Assembly: GCA_016806645.1 (NCBI GenBank)
Contig: JACSYO010001636.1
Span: forward strand, 1,042,001 to 1,106,000
Source of the DNA: Ophiodon elongatus
Lineage: Eukaryota; Chordata; Actinopteri; Perciformes; Hexagrammidae
Length of the DNA stretch: 64,000 nucleotides
Direction: 5' to 3'
Positions 1-13,208 of the stretch are shown here, piece by piece. Both the position numbers and the translations under genes were made by a program. The notes beneath the pieces are model-generated. The model worked only from the letters and a program-made list of their open reading frames with translations, made no database searches and had not been told where the DNA came from. The number at the start of each line of letters is the position of its first letter. Within the stretch, counting starts at the first letter, position 1.

Positions 1-719
1 CTAATCAATTCTGTTCATTACGGGAATCTCCATCTCAGGAGTTTGTGGCCCATTAAATAGTCGTACTTAGCAGGCGGATTTAGCGCCAAGTTAAGACCTA
101 GTTTCTGTAGTGGATAAGGGCTGAGGTTGGTGAGTTCTCATGAAAGGTCCTGGAGTGAGACCTCCTCGTTACAACCTCCTCTTCCTCAGGTTTTCCCTCT
201 CCAGCCCTCGCTCTCTCTCTCTCCTCCACGAGTGCATTCTCTTCCATCTATTCTGACCCATCGTGTATCTCACATTCTTTCTGATTGTTTTTCTTTCTCA
301 AGAAGTGATTGAGAAAACAAAACCTTTTCAATTTCGCGCTCTCCTTACCTCTGAAGGCCTCTCTTGACCTCAAGTTTTCCAGGAAGTCAGGAACCTTTTT
401 AAGAACATGAGAACACAAGAACCTAGACCGAGTTACGAGGGACGATGGTCCCCCAGTCTAATCAAAGTAAACTTTTAACCAAAACCAGGATCTTTCCCGA
501 ACCCTAATCCCTAATGGTTTTGTTCCTAATTCTAAGCAAACCTTAACCATACAAGTGAAAGATCAGAAAAGGGTTTTATTTTTGAAATGGAGATGTTGTT
601 CTGGAGGACCAACAACCTATTTTGTAGCATTGGAGAATTTGTTAGAATCAACATACACGTGTTGGCTGATTTTCTTTTTACCCAGAAGAGACCAATGAAT
701 GTGTGTGTGTTGTCTCCAG
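1..719 (+). other. scube1: scube1 intron (3' part) upstream of the EGF5 exon
   Basis: No exon is visible here. The sequence is unique-looking, with a CT-rich stretch at about 170-230. The intron ends in a normal acceptor, TGTCTCCAG, at 711-719. The exons for the signal peptide and EGF1-4 must lie before base 1. Confidence 0.6.
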
Positions 720-836
720 TGACGTGTAACTACGGAAACGGCGGCTGCCAGCACACATGTGACGACACAGACACAGGTCCGGTGTGTGGCTGCCACCAGA
801 AGTATGCCCTGCACTCAGACAGCAAGACCTGCATCG
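720..836 (+). CDS. scube1: scube1 coding exon 1 of 18 in window: EGF-like module 5
   Basis: The exon is 117 bp, phase 1 to phase 1, between acceptor CTCCAG and donor GTGAGT. It encodes [13 protein letters not shown], then [14 protein letters not shown] and KTC, giving all six EGF cysteines. It lacks the D-x-D/N-E start and the aromatic residue of the Asn-hydroxylation motif, so it is a non-calcium EGF module, as in other SCUBE proteins. A (CA)n array starts 30 bp after the donor. Confidence 0.93.
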
Positions 837-864
837 GTGAGTGACAGCCAAGACGGCTTCCAAG

Positions 865-919
<55 letters not shown>

Positions 920-3500
920 ACCCTGAAGCAGCTGTTTGACTGTAAAATGTGTTGTTTGGTAGAAGGCCCTTATCACACACTGTCCATCTGAGAAAAGAAA
1001 TGAGGAAGAAGTGTGTTGGGTGGGTAGGGGGGAAGGGGGTCAGTGGCAGATAGATATCATCTCCAAGCTCCCCAATCATTCATTTATAGGATTTAGCTGT
1101 CCTATTGGTTTCATTTGTCCTGGGCAGTTCCAATGCTCTCTTGGACGTTGTTTCAGAACTTTATTGCTTACTATTTCTGGTCAGCTTTGACCGATAGCCG
1201 CACTAATATTCCGGTGTAAAGCAGTACAAAATAAACAAAAAGGTCAGCTGATTCCAGTTTTATGTTGATTTTGGAGTCTGGTGTGTAGATTTGTTGAACA
1301 TTCTGGCTGTTAAACCATCAAGTTCTCACTCCCAACTTGTCACCTATGGATGTTTGGTCAAAGGCCCTACGTTTCAAATAAGGACGCTACGCGGAGTCCT
1401 CTCGGGACAGTTTTAGACATGCATGGGTGACCTCTAGTGACCTTAGTCATTTTGACTAAAGGACAAAATTATACATCCATCCATCCATTAGCTTCTGCTT
1501 ATCCAGGGGGGCAGCAGGCTTTGGAGGGTGTTCCAGATGGCCCTCTCCCCAGCAACGCTTTCCAGCTCCTCTTGGGGAACCCCGAGGTGCTCCCAGCCCA
1601 GACGAGATATGTAATCTCTCCAGCGTGTTTTTGGTCTACCCCGGGGCATCTTATCTGTTGGACGTGCCTGGAAAACCTCGAAAGGGAGACGTCCAGGAGG
1701 CATCCTGATCAGAGGCACGAACCACCTCAGCTGGTCGCTTTCGACGCAAAGGAGGAGCGGGTCTACTCTGAGCTCCCTCCGGATGTCTGAGCTCCTCCCC
1801 CTATCTCTAGGGCTCAGCCCAGCCACCCTACAAAGGAAGCTCATTTAGGCCGGTTTTATCCGAAATCTCATTCTTTCCGGTCACTACCTAAAGCTCATGA
1901 CCTTAGGTGAGGGTCGGAACGTAGATGGACTGGTAAATTGAGAGCTTCGCCTAACGACTCAGCTTCCTCTTCACCACAACGGTCCGGTACAACGCACTGC
2001 TGGCGCCGCACCAAACCACCTGTTCCTCTCACGCTCCATTTTACCCTCGGGTTACCCTCTGGTTACCCTCGGGTTACCCTGTGCGTAGGCAGGAGGTCCG
2101 GGTGGATGGGTGGGCCAAACAAACACAGGACTTTCACCCAGAAGGCTAATGTTTGTATCCCGAGTGGAACCAAAACTCAACAATGACTTATTTTAAGTTG
2201 TGTAACGTACTTGTGTAATGTACTTAACTTACGCATGTACGTCACGTAGTTGCGTCACTCACTTAATTGCGTTACGTAGGCTACATAACGCAATTAACTT
2301 ACTTACTTTCTTATCTTAAGTTACGTAACAAACACACTTATTTAAACCTCAACCATCATCTTTTCCTAAATCTAACCAAGTAGTTTTGTTGCTTAAATCT
2401 AACGTGACATACTTACCTTCAGTCAAGTAGCCAGAGTAGCATACTTAACTCTGCCCTGCATGCTAAACAAGTACGCCAATGGTACCCAGTGCGGTTAAAA
2501 GTGGGCCATTGACCAAGGGCCCATACGCAGGAGTCAGAACTTGTTGGTTAAACACAATGTTGTGTTTCTGTTTGTTCCCTTTGTGTTGGAATTATCAATT
2601 TGAAGGTATAAATGAATCCGTACGGGGCTCAGGTAAGAGCAGTAGGAAGCCCTGGTAATGACACCACGTGTTTTAACACATGACACATGGTTGGTCTAAA
2701 ACACTATGGCAACACTATAACCTTTAAGATCATTTTCTAAGACGTGGGCCGACACTGTAACACTCTAAGTAGACGTATAAGAGTTCCTTTGAGCTTTGAG
2801 GTAGCAGCTCTACAGTTTGGTTCATTTGGATAGATGAGAGCAAAAGACTCCTGGTGCAACCAAAACACCTACAAAAGAAGACTCTGTCCTTTTTTAAAGA
2901 CCTGCTGTGTGGTTTGTCAGGAGTAAGGACACAATCCAAATCAATTACAGAAAACTCCCCAAAAATCCAGGATTTATGGGTCTAATTTATTGAGGGTTGA
3001 CATCTGACAGCCAGCAGTTCATCAAACCCGGAAAGCTTGGCATGCCAAAGTTAACCGAGACCAAACCACAGTCTGGACTTGTGTCTGATTTGCCCGTTTC
3101 TTCGAGTATTCACAGTTGATACACAAAAGGTGTTTATAGCATTTCATTCTAGGCAAAAAATCCCCAAAACGGTTCAGAGCTTGGAATCAGAATTTGTATT
3201 GACTCCCCTGCTGCCAAAATCTCTAACCTGGTTACAGGTCCTTGTGCTGCTTGGGAGTCCAAGTGATTTTAGTTCACGAGTTGGGGCTCATTTGTAATTG
3301 GGAAGCTAAAACCTTAATGAACCCCCCAAAAAAATCAAGTCAACTTTTCCATGTGGTTTAAACCAAAGAGAGCGATTTAACACTTGGTGACATGTAACAT
3401 GGCGAAGTTATGACCACCTGCTCACCCAGAGGACACATTCAGTCTGTCTCACTGCTGACTGGCAGCTGAGGAACGTCTCAGTACAATGTCATAGCTGCTG

Positions 3501-3562
<62 letters not shown>

Positions 3563-3626
3563 ACACAATTATCTGATGTCATTCTGATGTGCTGTCCTTC
3601 CTGCTGTGTCCCAACACTGGAAACAC

Positions 3627-3684
<58 letters not shown>

Positions 3685-3884
3685 CTGTCTGTCTGTCTGT
3701 CTCTCTCTCTCTGTCTCTGTCTCTTGCCCTCACTATCGAGCAGATTGCGGTTTTGACTGCCAGTAACCCCCTTTTGTTTCCAGCTGCTTTGAAGAAATGA
3801 AACACCGTCAAGGAAAGGCTGTGAAGAAGAAGAGAACGAGGGGGAACCCTCCCCTCTCTCCTTTCCCAACGTCTTGTGTCTTTT

Positions 3885-3925
<41 letters not shown>

Positions 3926-4573
3926 GTCTCTGTCTCTCTTCATACTTTGACCTCAGTATCTCTGGTCTGGATGTCCCAACTGCTCTATGGACCTACCTTG
4001 AACCCCCCTTTCCCACCACCCTCCCTTTTACCCTTTCTGTGTAGCGCTGTCCCTCTGCTCCTCCTTTCTCCTCCCTCCTCCTCCTCCTGCTGCTTTCTGG
4101 TGATAGTACCTGATTGCCTGTCTTGTCTGAGCATCCGTGTTAAAACCAAATCGGGTGGATTTAAAGGATTAATCCTCAGCGCACAAGAGGACAGAGTGAC
4201 TCTGGGTGGGTTGGGAGTCGGGGCGGGGGGGAGGGAGGGGGGGGCACATGTGGTCAAAAACGGACATCTCAATTGCAGCCTGATCTTAGTCAAAGCTCCC
4301 AAAGCAAGCACAACCTAACCTCCTCCTCCTCCACCTCCTCTCTCTCTACCTCCTCATCCTCCACCTCCTCACAAGTCCGAACAAAAAAAAAAGCGAGCGA
4401 CTCGTTGAAAACTCCGAAACGACAAATCGACCTCCACGCCTCATCCCCATCCCATCAGCCCGCTTTCTTGCGCCGTACACCTTAACAGAGAGGCAGGGAC
4501 TCACACCCTTCTTCCTATTGCATGTGTCCACAACCGTGTGCCACATCGTCCAGCTGTCTGCCACTAATCAGCA

Positions 4574-4632
<59 letters not shown>

Positions 4633-7600
4633 GCTTGTTCAGCTGCATGGGAGAGCCTGCGCTGCATTTGTAAGGTTTCCCTTTTTCATTTTCCCTTTGA
4701 ATTGCAGAATTTTTTTTATTGTTGTTGTTGTTTTTAGTGACCCTGGTCCTCCTGCATTGTTTTTTTCCCCCATTCTCCTCTTAGCTGTAGTAGTGTAGAG
4801 TGATTTAACTCTTCCCCCCCTTCCTCGTCCTGTGTAGGTCCGGCTCTCTAAACCCCCCCTCCCTCTGTGGGCCTCTGAACCACTGCTTAGCCCCGTAGAC
4901 ACCCCTCTTCTCAACCTGTCTTACACACCCACCCCTCACGCACACGCACACGCACACGCACACGCACACGCACACGCACACGCACACACACTCACACATA
5001 CACATTTTATCTCCATTTTTTCAGACACTCAAGAAAGCAGACGCTCAAAAGCATGCAGAATGGTATGCACAAGCTCTCGATTCAACACACACACACACAC
5101 AGACACACACACATTCACACAGCCACATTTCACCCGTTAGCTGAGCACCAGAAAGCCTCCATTCATTCCCGGAGTGTACTTCAGAGAGTGTACTTCAGAG
5201 AGTGTACTTCAGAGAGTGTACTTCAGAGAGTCCTCCACTTTGTCCATCAAGCGCCTGAGAGGAGAGAGAGAAAACCGTAGTGGGCCAGGCCCGGGGAATG
5301 GGACATTAATTACCCCTGTAACCCCCCCTTACCCCCTCCCCCACCACCCATAGGACCGTGTGTATACATCAAAGCCCAGTCCTATAGCGGCAAGCGTCCA
5401 TTCACAGAGAGATGCTCATTCAGGCCCTAATGACTCAGGCCCCAATGAAAGGCTGCGTCCCTCCCCGCCATCGTCAAATCCACCATCCCTACACCACACC
5501 ACATGCATGCCATCTCAACAGCGGTCCTTCCTCCTTCGCCAAGGCCACCCTCCCCCCTCACCCTCCACCCCACCACCACCTCCGCTGCCCAGCTTTGGGA
5601 ACGTGGTTTTTCCAGCGTTGACTGTCAAAGCCAGTTGTGATGTGTTCCATAGACAAACAGGCAACCAGCGCTGTCCAGACTACCTCCTCCTGCTTTTTTT
5701 GTTTTTGTTTCTCTGCATGCAAACCCCATTTCTCAGTGTGCACCCCTCTTTCCCTCACATACCTCTCCCATTGCGGGCCATGATGGGACTGATCCTGCCT
5801 TTCCCCATCCTTCTCTCCCTTGCTCTCTCTCTCGTTCTCTCACTTACTCCCTACTCTGTTCATCATTCCCTCTCCATCATCTCGTCATCGCTCGACCCTT
5901 TGAGCGCCTTCCTCTGCCGTTTGACCTCTCGTCCTCCTCCCCGGCACCACCCTTTCTCCTCTTTTCTGTCGTCACCGTCACCCCCCCTTTCCTTTGCTTC
6001 CGTCTCTGGTCCCACATTCAAGGCAGCTTGTCTTGGAAATGTTGGACACGTATCCTCCCCTCCCTCTCTTTCTCGTCTTCCTCCTCCATCCTAACCCAAG
6101 GGAATCATTGCTGACAAAGTGTGGCTGTTTGATATGGAAGACAGACACTCCATCGGCGACAACACCAACGTCAACATCAGAGTTAAAATGCCCCTCAACA
6201 TTCACCCCAACCCCATTCCATCCCCCAAACCCCACACCTCTAACCATCCTTGTTTTTGTTGACTTTCTTCATGTGTAAGCCCTGAACCTCCTCCCCTCCC
6301 TACCTACCTACTTGCCTACCTACCGCTTCATTTTGTAAGCTACACACCGATACTGATCATTTCATTTATTTTGTTTTGTTTTGTTCTTCTGTTTGCTCTG
6401 GGGGATTTATCATTTGTTTGGGGATTAACACGCTAACAGGGATTTTGGCGCTTCTTCATCGCTTCTTTGCTTCTTGGCTTTGGTTTTTTTGTTTTGCTCA
6501 AACGCCAAGAGGGGCTGAAGGTCTGGTCATTTGGGCTTCTCATTAACCTGCTGCTCACTGTTTGTCCCCTTGTCACTTGTGTTTTAGAGAAAGATGAGGC
6601 TGCAATTGAGAGCTCTGAGTTCAATTCCACGTCAGTAGCTGATGTGGACAAGCGGGTGAAACGGCGGCTACTTATGGGTAACTCTTTTCTTCCTCTTTCT
6701 ATGTGTTGCCATGGCGCTTGTGCTTGTATCCCCGACTCCACTCCTCTCCGTCCTTCCTCGTCCTCCTCTCTCTGTCTTTATTTTGTTAATCTTTTTTTTT
6801 TTTTTTTTTTTTTTTTAAACCTTTGATGCCCACTGTGTTTCCCACAGTCAGTTTTGTTGCAACTGTATCTAAAGTGATGAAAACGGTATAAAGGAGGTCG
6901 CTGTTTTCCTTTAAACCGGTCCTCCCTAACTCTACCTACCAAATCTCTGGAGGGCTCTAAGGTTTTCTCAAGGACTAACATTTACTTTCCCAGTGGCACC
7001 TTACTCCAAATGTTTTGTACTCCATTTCCCTCACTATTGATTACCCATGTTGCAAAAATAGGAGACCTTTGCACCAAAGCAAAACCCCTGAAAGGTTTGC
7101 GGCCCCAACTTGGGGACTTTTATCATCAGATCTTTTAAAATTACATCAATGTCTGGTCTTTTGGTCGGATGATTGAAAGTGAAACACAAGACAAGTCAAA
7201 TTGTCAAAAGCCCTGGGCATCCTTGGACCACACTTTAGGAAACACGAGTCAAACCTGATCCAATCTGTTTAAAGTTGGTCTTTGGATGTTCTGTTCCCGC
7301 TACGAATACTAAGGGTGGCTCAAGGTTCCTTAAGATTTTTTTAAATATATTCATATCGTAAAGATGTTTTTCAAACTACAGTTACAGTGGGCTGGCTCTG
7401 TTGGAAACATTGCTATAATAAACATTCTCACTCCCATCTTGTCAAATACCGACGCTTGGTCAGTGACCCTACACTTCAAACTATGACGCTCTAGGTACCA
7501 ATCTAGCATCAGTTTTGCCTGTCACATGACCAGAGACTGCCTAACGACTCACGTAACTAGTGAGTGCCTAACAACTTAGGACACGGACCCTGGTCTTCTG

Positions 7601-10600
7601 GCCGAAAGTTCTGTGTTTGTCTGACCCATCCTACGCCCCTCCTACTCCCCTCCTACGCCCCTCCTACTCCCCTCCTACGCCCCTCCTACTCCCCTCCTAC
7701 GCCCCTCCTACGCCCCTCCTACTCCCCTCCTACGCCCCTCCTACTCCCCTCCTACGCCCCTCCTACGCCCCTCCTACTCCCCTCCTACGCCCCTCCAACT
7801 CCCCTCTTACCCTACCTGTGTTGACTATCTCGATCTTTATACTATGCAGTTGGCGCAGTTGCCGGAAGGTTTACTTCTTCTTCTTCTTCTTACATCAGTA
7901 TCAGACGCCAAGGGGAACTTACCATCGGTATTTGCCGAGTTGTGAGTGAGACCGGGTTGTGATATAATGGTGGGAAAACTCTCCAGGGACATCTGTTTGT
8001 AAAATATGAATGCACTGTCTGAAAACAGCAGGTCTTAGATCAGTGATCTTTACCATCACGCTATCACAAGCTGTTACATAGCAACCTTGGCGTAACTGTC
8101 AGTAACCAATACGCCCTATGGAACCAGTGGCATAGCTTTATTAAATTCTAAACTCAGCGATCATGTGATCACAGGTGCTATCAAGCTCTGCCTTAATGCT
8201 GCCATCAGTCTGTTGCTGGCCCATGCCAGACCCCCTCCAGACCCCCGCCAGGCCCCCGCCAGACCCCCGTCAGACCCCCGCCAGGCCACCGCCAGAACTC
8301 GCCAGGCCCCCACCAGGCCCCCGCCAGACCCCCTCCAGACCCCCTTCAGACCCCCGCCAGGCCACCGCCAGAACCCGCCAGGCCCCCACCAGGCCCCCGC
8401 CAGACCCCCTCCAGAACCCACCAGGCCACCACCAGGCCCCCGCCAGGCCCCCGCCAGGCCCCCGCCAGACTCCCGCCAGGCCCTCGCCAAAAGATACTTG
8501 CCATCGGGCCTAACAACTTTTCTGGTGGAAACCCTGTGGCTCTGAAGGAGTTCTACTTCAAAAAGCATTGATCAGGCCATGATTGGTGCCTGAGGGACTA
8601 CACCCTGCCATTTCTTGCTTTCAGATCTTCAACCCATCTTTCCATCAATGAATCAATGTTTTTCCTACAACCTGATCAATCAGACTAAATCGAATGGGTC
8701 TTTCGATCAAAGTTGTGCTTTTTCCGAAGCCCTACTTTGGTCCTCTCCTGTTTTAAATTTAACTTTTATTTTATTTTCTCAGACAGTGGTACATTGGAAA
8801 GCCATCCAGATGCCCCGGTACTCCAAACTATTAAACCACGTTCCATTCTTATATACACATTTCACTTCAGCAGGTTCTGGCCAGTGTGGAGGAAGAGTGA
8901 AGAATTGGATTCTAACAGATCTACCTGTCTGTCCTTCTCTCTCCTCCCTCTATGACCTTTGAACTGAGTATTTGATTTCTCCTCACTCTTCACTAAACCC
9001 TGCTTCACCACCTGTTGTACCAGCATGTCGCCTGTATCCTGTAGTGTACTGTAGGTCATGGACACCTCACTGGGATTACATTACAAAGAGATTCAAGTTT
9101 TTAATCCCTGTTTGGAGGTTTTTCCTTTCAAATCAACTCCTCCACGACGAGATCAGCAACGGCAGCACCACTGTTTTCAAACTTCGACATGGTCTAAGAT
9201 TTGAAAAGGGTCCGAGGAGACTATGCCACACAGATGTCCATCCTCCAGGTTGCTGAATGATTTGATGTCCAGCTGGTTACTCCCTCAGTTTACCTCAGAA
9301 AGATACAAACAACAGAAGTTTCCAACAAAGTGAAAAGTCAGCCAACACTCCGTTATAGCATGGTGATAAACGTGTACGTCCCGAGAGCTGCACCACACAT
9401 TGTTGTAACCGTCGCTGTGGCTCAACAGGTAGAGTGGCTTCTGTGTCCTCGCGCAAGAACCTGAACCCTTGATGGCTTGCATGGTAGCGTGCTGCGGGGA
9501 TTGGTAAATATAAAAGTCCATACAGTCCAAGCAATATCCTAAAAACGTGTGTACATTTATCAGTAGTAATATTAAACTTAGTCGTCGACATTTAGACCCA
9601 CCATGTCCTCACCAACACAACGTCAGGTTGAATTTGGAATTTGGGAGTGTGGGTGACTTTCAGACATTTCATGATGTAGAATTTGAAGGAAAATCAGGAG
9701 CCAGATGCTGGACACATGTGAGCATGTGTCAAAGTGTCAGAAGAGAGACTCAGTGGTGCTACAGTTTTTGTGGCCCTGGATTCCAAATAAACCCCTGGAC
9801 TGTGCGTGCCCAGTGGGTGTGTCCATACAGCGTGATTACAGGCCAGAGCTATGCTGACTGACAGCTGATTTAGTTGCCCATCACGGGGCAGAAGGGGGGA
9901 TCTGGTTGAGCACTGACAGGTGACCGTGCCCCTCTCACCTTTCCACTGCAGCAGTTGCTGTTACTTGGCACGATGCTTTAGTAAACACAGTGCACATGGT
10001 TTTCTCTCACGCTCTCCAGCTTTAATCAATAGAACGTGTGTCCTCCTCTCACGGAAAGAGCGGTCAGCGTTTCCAAGTGTGACGGACATGTGTATACTTG
10101 CCGTCTTCCCTCTCATTCCTCTGCCCCTCGCTGACACATTGTAATCCCCACAGATGGAGTCGCCGCCCCTGTTCAGTCTGCAGGAGGGGAGCTGTGTTCA
10201 GTTGCTTTTATGTTTCCAACCTCCCCTTACCGGAAATGTTCCCCCTTCATTTTTTCATATTGATTTCATCTCAAAGTCAAAGCACCGATGACTGGTCTTT
10301 ATCATCTAAGTACGTTAAATGACATTTATTATAAAATCATTAAAGTAATCATAAATGTACATGATGTTCGGGATCAGAATTCACAAGTTAACCACAGAGC
10401 TGCCAACCCACCTGTGTGATCCTGCTGACATGACACAGAAGGGATTATGGAAATAGTTCTGTTTCAAAGTTTATCAAATATGTTCATCACAAATAAGTGG
10501 AGTTGAATGAAGTTTGGGAATTCACTCAAAAGTCAACTGCACAGAATGGGCGGTGGCATTTTTAGATGGAGATGGAGATGAAATCAAAAATAAATTTTTA

Positions 10601-13152
10601 ACCGTTTTAGACATCCCAGGTCATATTACTTTTCTTTTTACAAAAAAATTTAAATGTCTTCATATTTTTTATATAAAAATCCAATCATCTCTTCTTCCTG
10701 TAAAACAATATGTGATGTGTGCTCATTTAAAGGGACAGTGTGTAAGATTTAGTGGCATCGAGTGATGAGGTTGCAGATTGCAACCACATAAAGACCTCAG
10801 CTCAGCCCCTCCCTCTCCAAGCGTGTTGGAGAACTTATCTTTAGGATTTTAGTACAACTAGGGGCTACTATTATCAATACTCTGCTCTTCTACATGACTA
10901 AATCATTGCTTTTGAAAAGATATATACGATTTTAAAAACAAATAAATTCTGAACATTATAATATATCTATATATTGTTTATAGAGCAGCAATATTTATAT
11001 TTACAACAGCAAAGTCACTATATAAAGTAATTAATATCTCACTGGAAACAAATGTGAAATGTTATTAAAATAAATAACATTTCTGGTTGTCTCAGCCAAA
11101 TAAAACTTGGCCGATCGTTCATGCTGTGCTTGTGTAAACATAGCGGCGGTAACCAATTGAATTAGGGTTCACTTTCATTTGCATGTTCACAGATGTATTG
11201 ATAAAGTTTTGGCTTTTTATTTTCAAATATTTTATTGCACGTACAGTAACAAGCGTAGTTTCCGTCAACTCGAATATCCTTCACTTCACCAGGTTCACTT
11301 GACCACAGCAGCCTCTCTGCTCGCGCTTCGTGTGTGTGTGTGTATTTATGTCTACGTGTGTGTGTTTGTGTCTATGTGTGTGTGTGCGTGTGTGTGTGTG
11401 TTTGTGTCTATGTGTGTGTGTAGTTGGAGGAGCTCAGCCCAACAGAGAGAGCAGAGCAGATGCTCGCTGCAGCATGATACTAAATTACATCAAAACATTA
11501 AAGAGTACTATTAAAAAGCAACAGTAAAGTCGGGGCTTATTAATATCACGATCTTTAATTATCTAACACCAGGACGGTTTAATACCAGGTTTCAGAACAC
11601 ATCACTACCTTCAGATAACGTAAAAGGCAAAAGTCTCTCGCTAGAGCCAGTGTCTGTTCTGGGCTGCTGTAGAAACATGGCGGTGCAAGATGGCTGATGA
11701 AAACACTAGGATTCCTAGTTTCAGGTGATTATATACTGATTGAAACATGAATATTGTATTTCATTGCTGCCAATTAATCCACCTAAATGTTACACACTGC
11801 TCCTTTCAGCTAATATCAACCAAATTCAACCAATAACATCGTGACATCCATCCAGCAATCAGTCTGCAACCTTTAGCAGCAAGGGAGGTGTGTGTGGAGC
11901 CACAGTCCTCTGTAGCTCCGTATAGCACTTCATTCTAAGCCCGCCCACTTTTTAGCGGTCCTATCAAATGCGAAGGATTTGGAAACTGCTCAAAATTTCT
12001 GTTTCATTTGGGGGATACTCACAGTGCAGAAGATACAGACGCTCTAACTTCCATTTCACTAAGACTTTAAAGGAGTAGATTTGACATTTTAGGAAATACA
12101 CATTGCTTTCTTGCTGAGAGTTACTGTAGACGAGAAGATCAATACCAGTCATATGTCTGTAAATATGAAGTTACAGCCAGGGGGCAGTTAGCTTAGCATA
12201 AAGACTGGAAACAGCTAGCCTGAGTCTCTCAGTAGGTAACAAAACCAGCCTACCAGCATTAGATTTGCTTTTTAATTCTCTACGAACTACAACACGTCCA
12301 AGTGGAGGATTTCCATTGGTGGAATACCACTATGAAAGGCCACTTGTTTCAGATCAGCTCTGTTTGACTCCCTGACGAAGGCTTGATGCCGAAATGCGTC
12401 AGAGTTTGCTGACAATGCCATTAAAATTTAGGCAAAAATGTTGTTTGTTGTTTTGTCCCTTGAAGTTTCTTTGTGATCTTTCATTGTATTTTTTATTAGA
12501 AATTACAAATTGTAGCGTTACAGAATAATGTTTGGCCTTGTACAGTGACTATATTGGGTCTTGGTGGGGAGCGAGGTTGCTTAGTGTGGCAGCACTTTGT
12601 GGGTAGAGCGGGTCGTCCTTTATTCCAGAGGTTGGCGGTCGATTCCAAGCTCCTCCTCTCCGCATGTTAAAGTGTCCATCACCAAGTTTCTCCCTGGGCG
12701 CTTCACCACAGCCCATTGCAGCTAAATACAATGGGCAAATTAAAATTTCATGTATATATGTCACATTAAGTTTTAAGGTTGCTAGGCAACCAACAAAGTC
12801 TCAAAAATAGTGTTAATTTGTGAACTTTAGAGATGCTGTTATCTATATACAAGGTTGAACTATTCCTTTAATCTTTGCCACAAATGCGTTTATTTTGAAC
12901 AGAAAGAGAACCTTTTACGACACACACACATTACTCTGGCACATAATCAACATTCAGTCATTACTTCAGCAGAAAATACGACAACTTTTGCAAGTGTGCT
13001 GTTTGATTTGATCCTCTCCTTTAAAAAGAAAATAAAGGTTCACAAATAAACACTAAAGAATGATTAAACAATAAACTAACCGGCCAAAACTATGTGATCA
13101 GAATCCATCATTGGGGATTCTTAATGATAGTTCCCTGCAGAAATATGTGCGG

Positions 13153-13208
<56 letters not shown>

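Larger units (their letters stand above)
837..6587 (+). other. scube1: scube1 intron between the EGF5 and linker exons (5.75 kb)
   Basis: No exon is seen. It holds a (CA)n array, an antisense LINE 3' fragment (1474-1844), an 11-bp minisatellite (2041-2080), an antisense copy of the dispersed repeat described below (about 2096-2180), a tract rich in ACGTAA and TTACGT words (2190-2330), (CA)n at 3504, several CT arrays, a GTCT array, an ACACGC hexamer array and a 14-bp repeat at 5173. From about 3590 to 6310 the + strand is strongly C/T-rich. Confidence 0.6.

Noticed and set aside
5360..6094. 244-codon Ser/Pro/Leu-rich open frame on the + strand
   Set aside because: It lies in a C/T-rich intron stretch and has low complexity. 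The only exon nearby is the scube1 linker in a different position.
7564..8568. Pro-rich frames ([11 protein letters not shown] repeats; Pro/Arg-rich frames)
   Set aside because: Products of two 11-bp minisatellites read in any frame.
8713..8962. Possible additional scube1 exon (frame after TTTTATTTTCTCAG at 8768-8781)
   Set aside because: The frame after this acceptor-like site has no Cys or EGF pattern and does not fit the known module order; the linker-to-EGF6 junction is complete without it.
12600..12655. Possible tRNA gene (A- and B-box-like words)
   Set aside because: No acceptor stem or cloverleaf; it is better explained as a SINE-like repeat.
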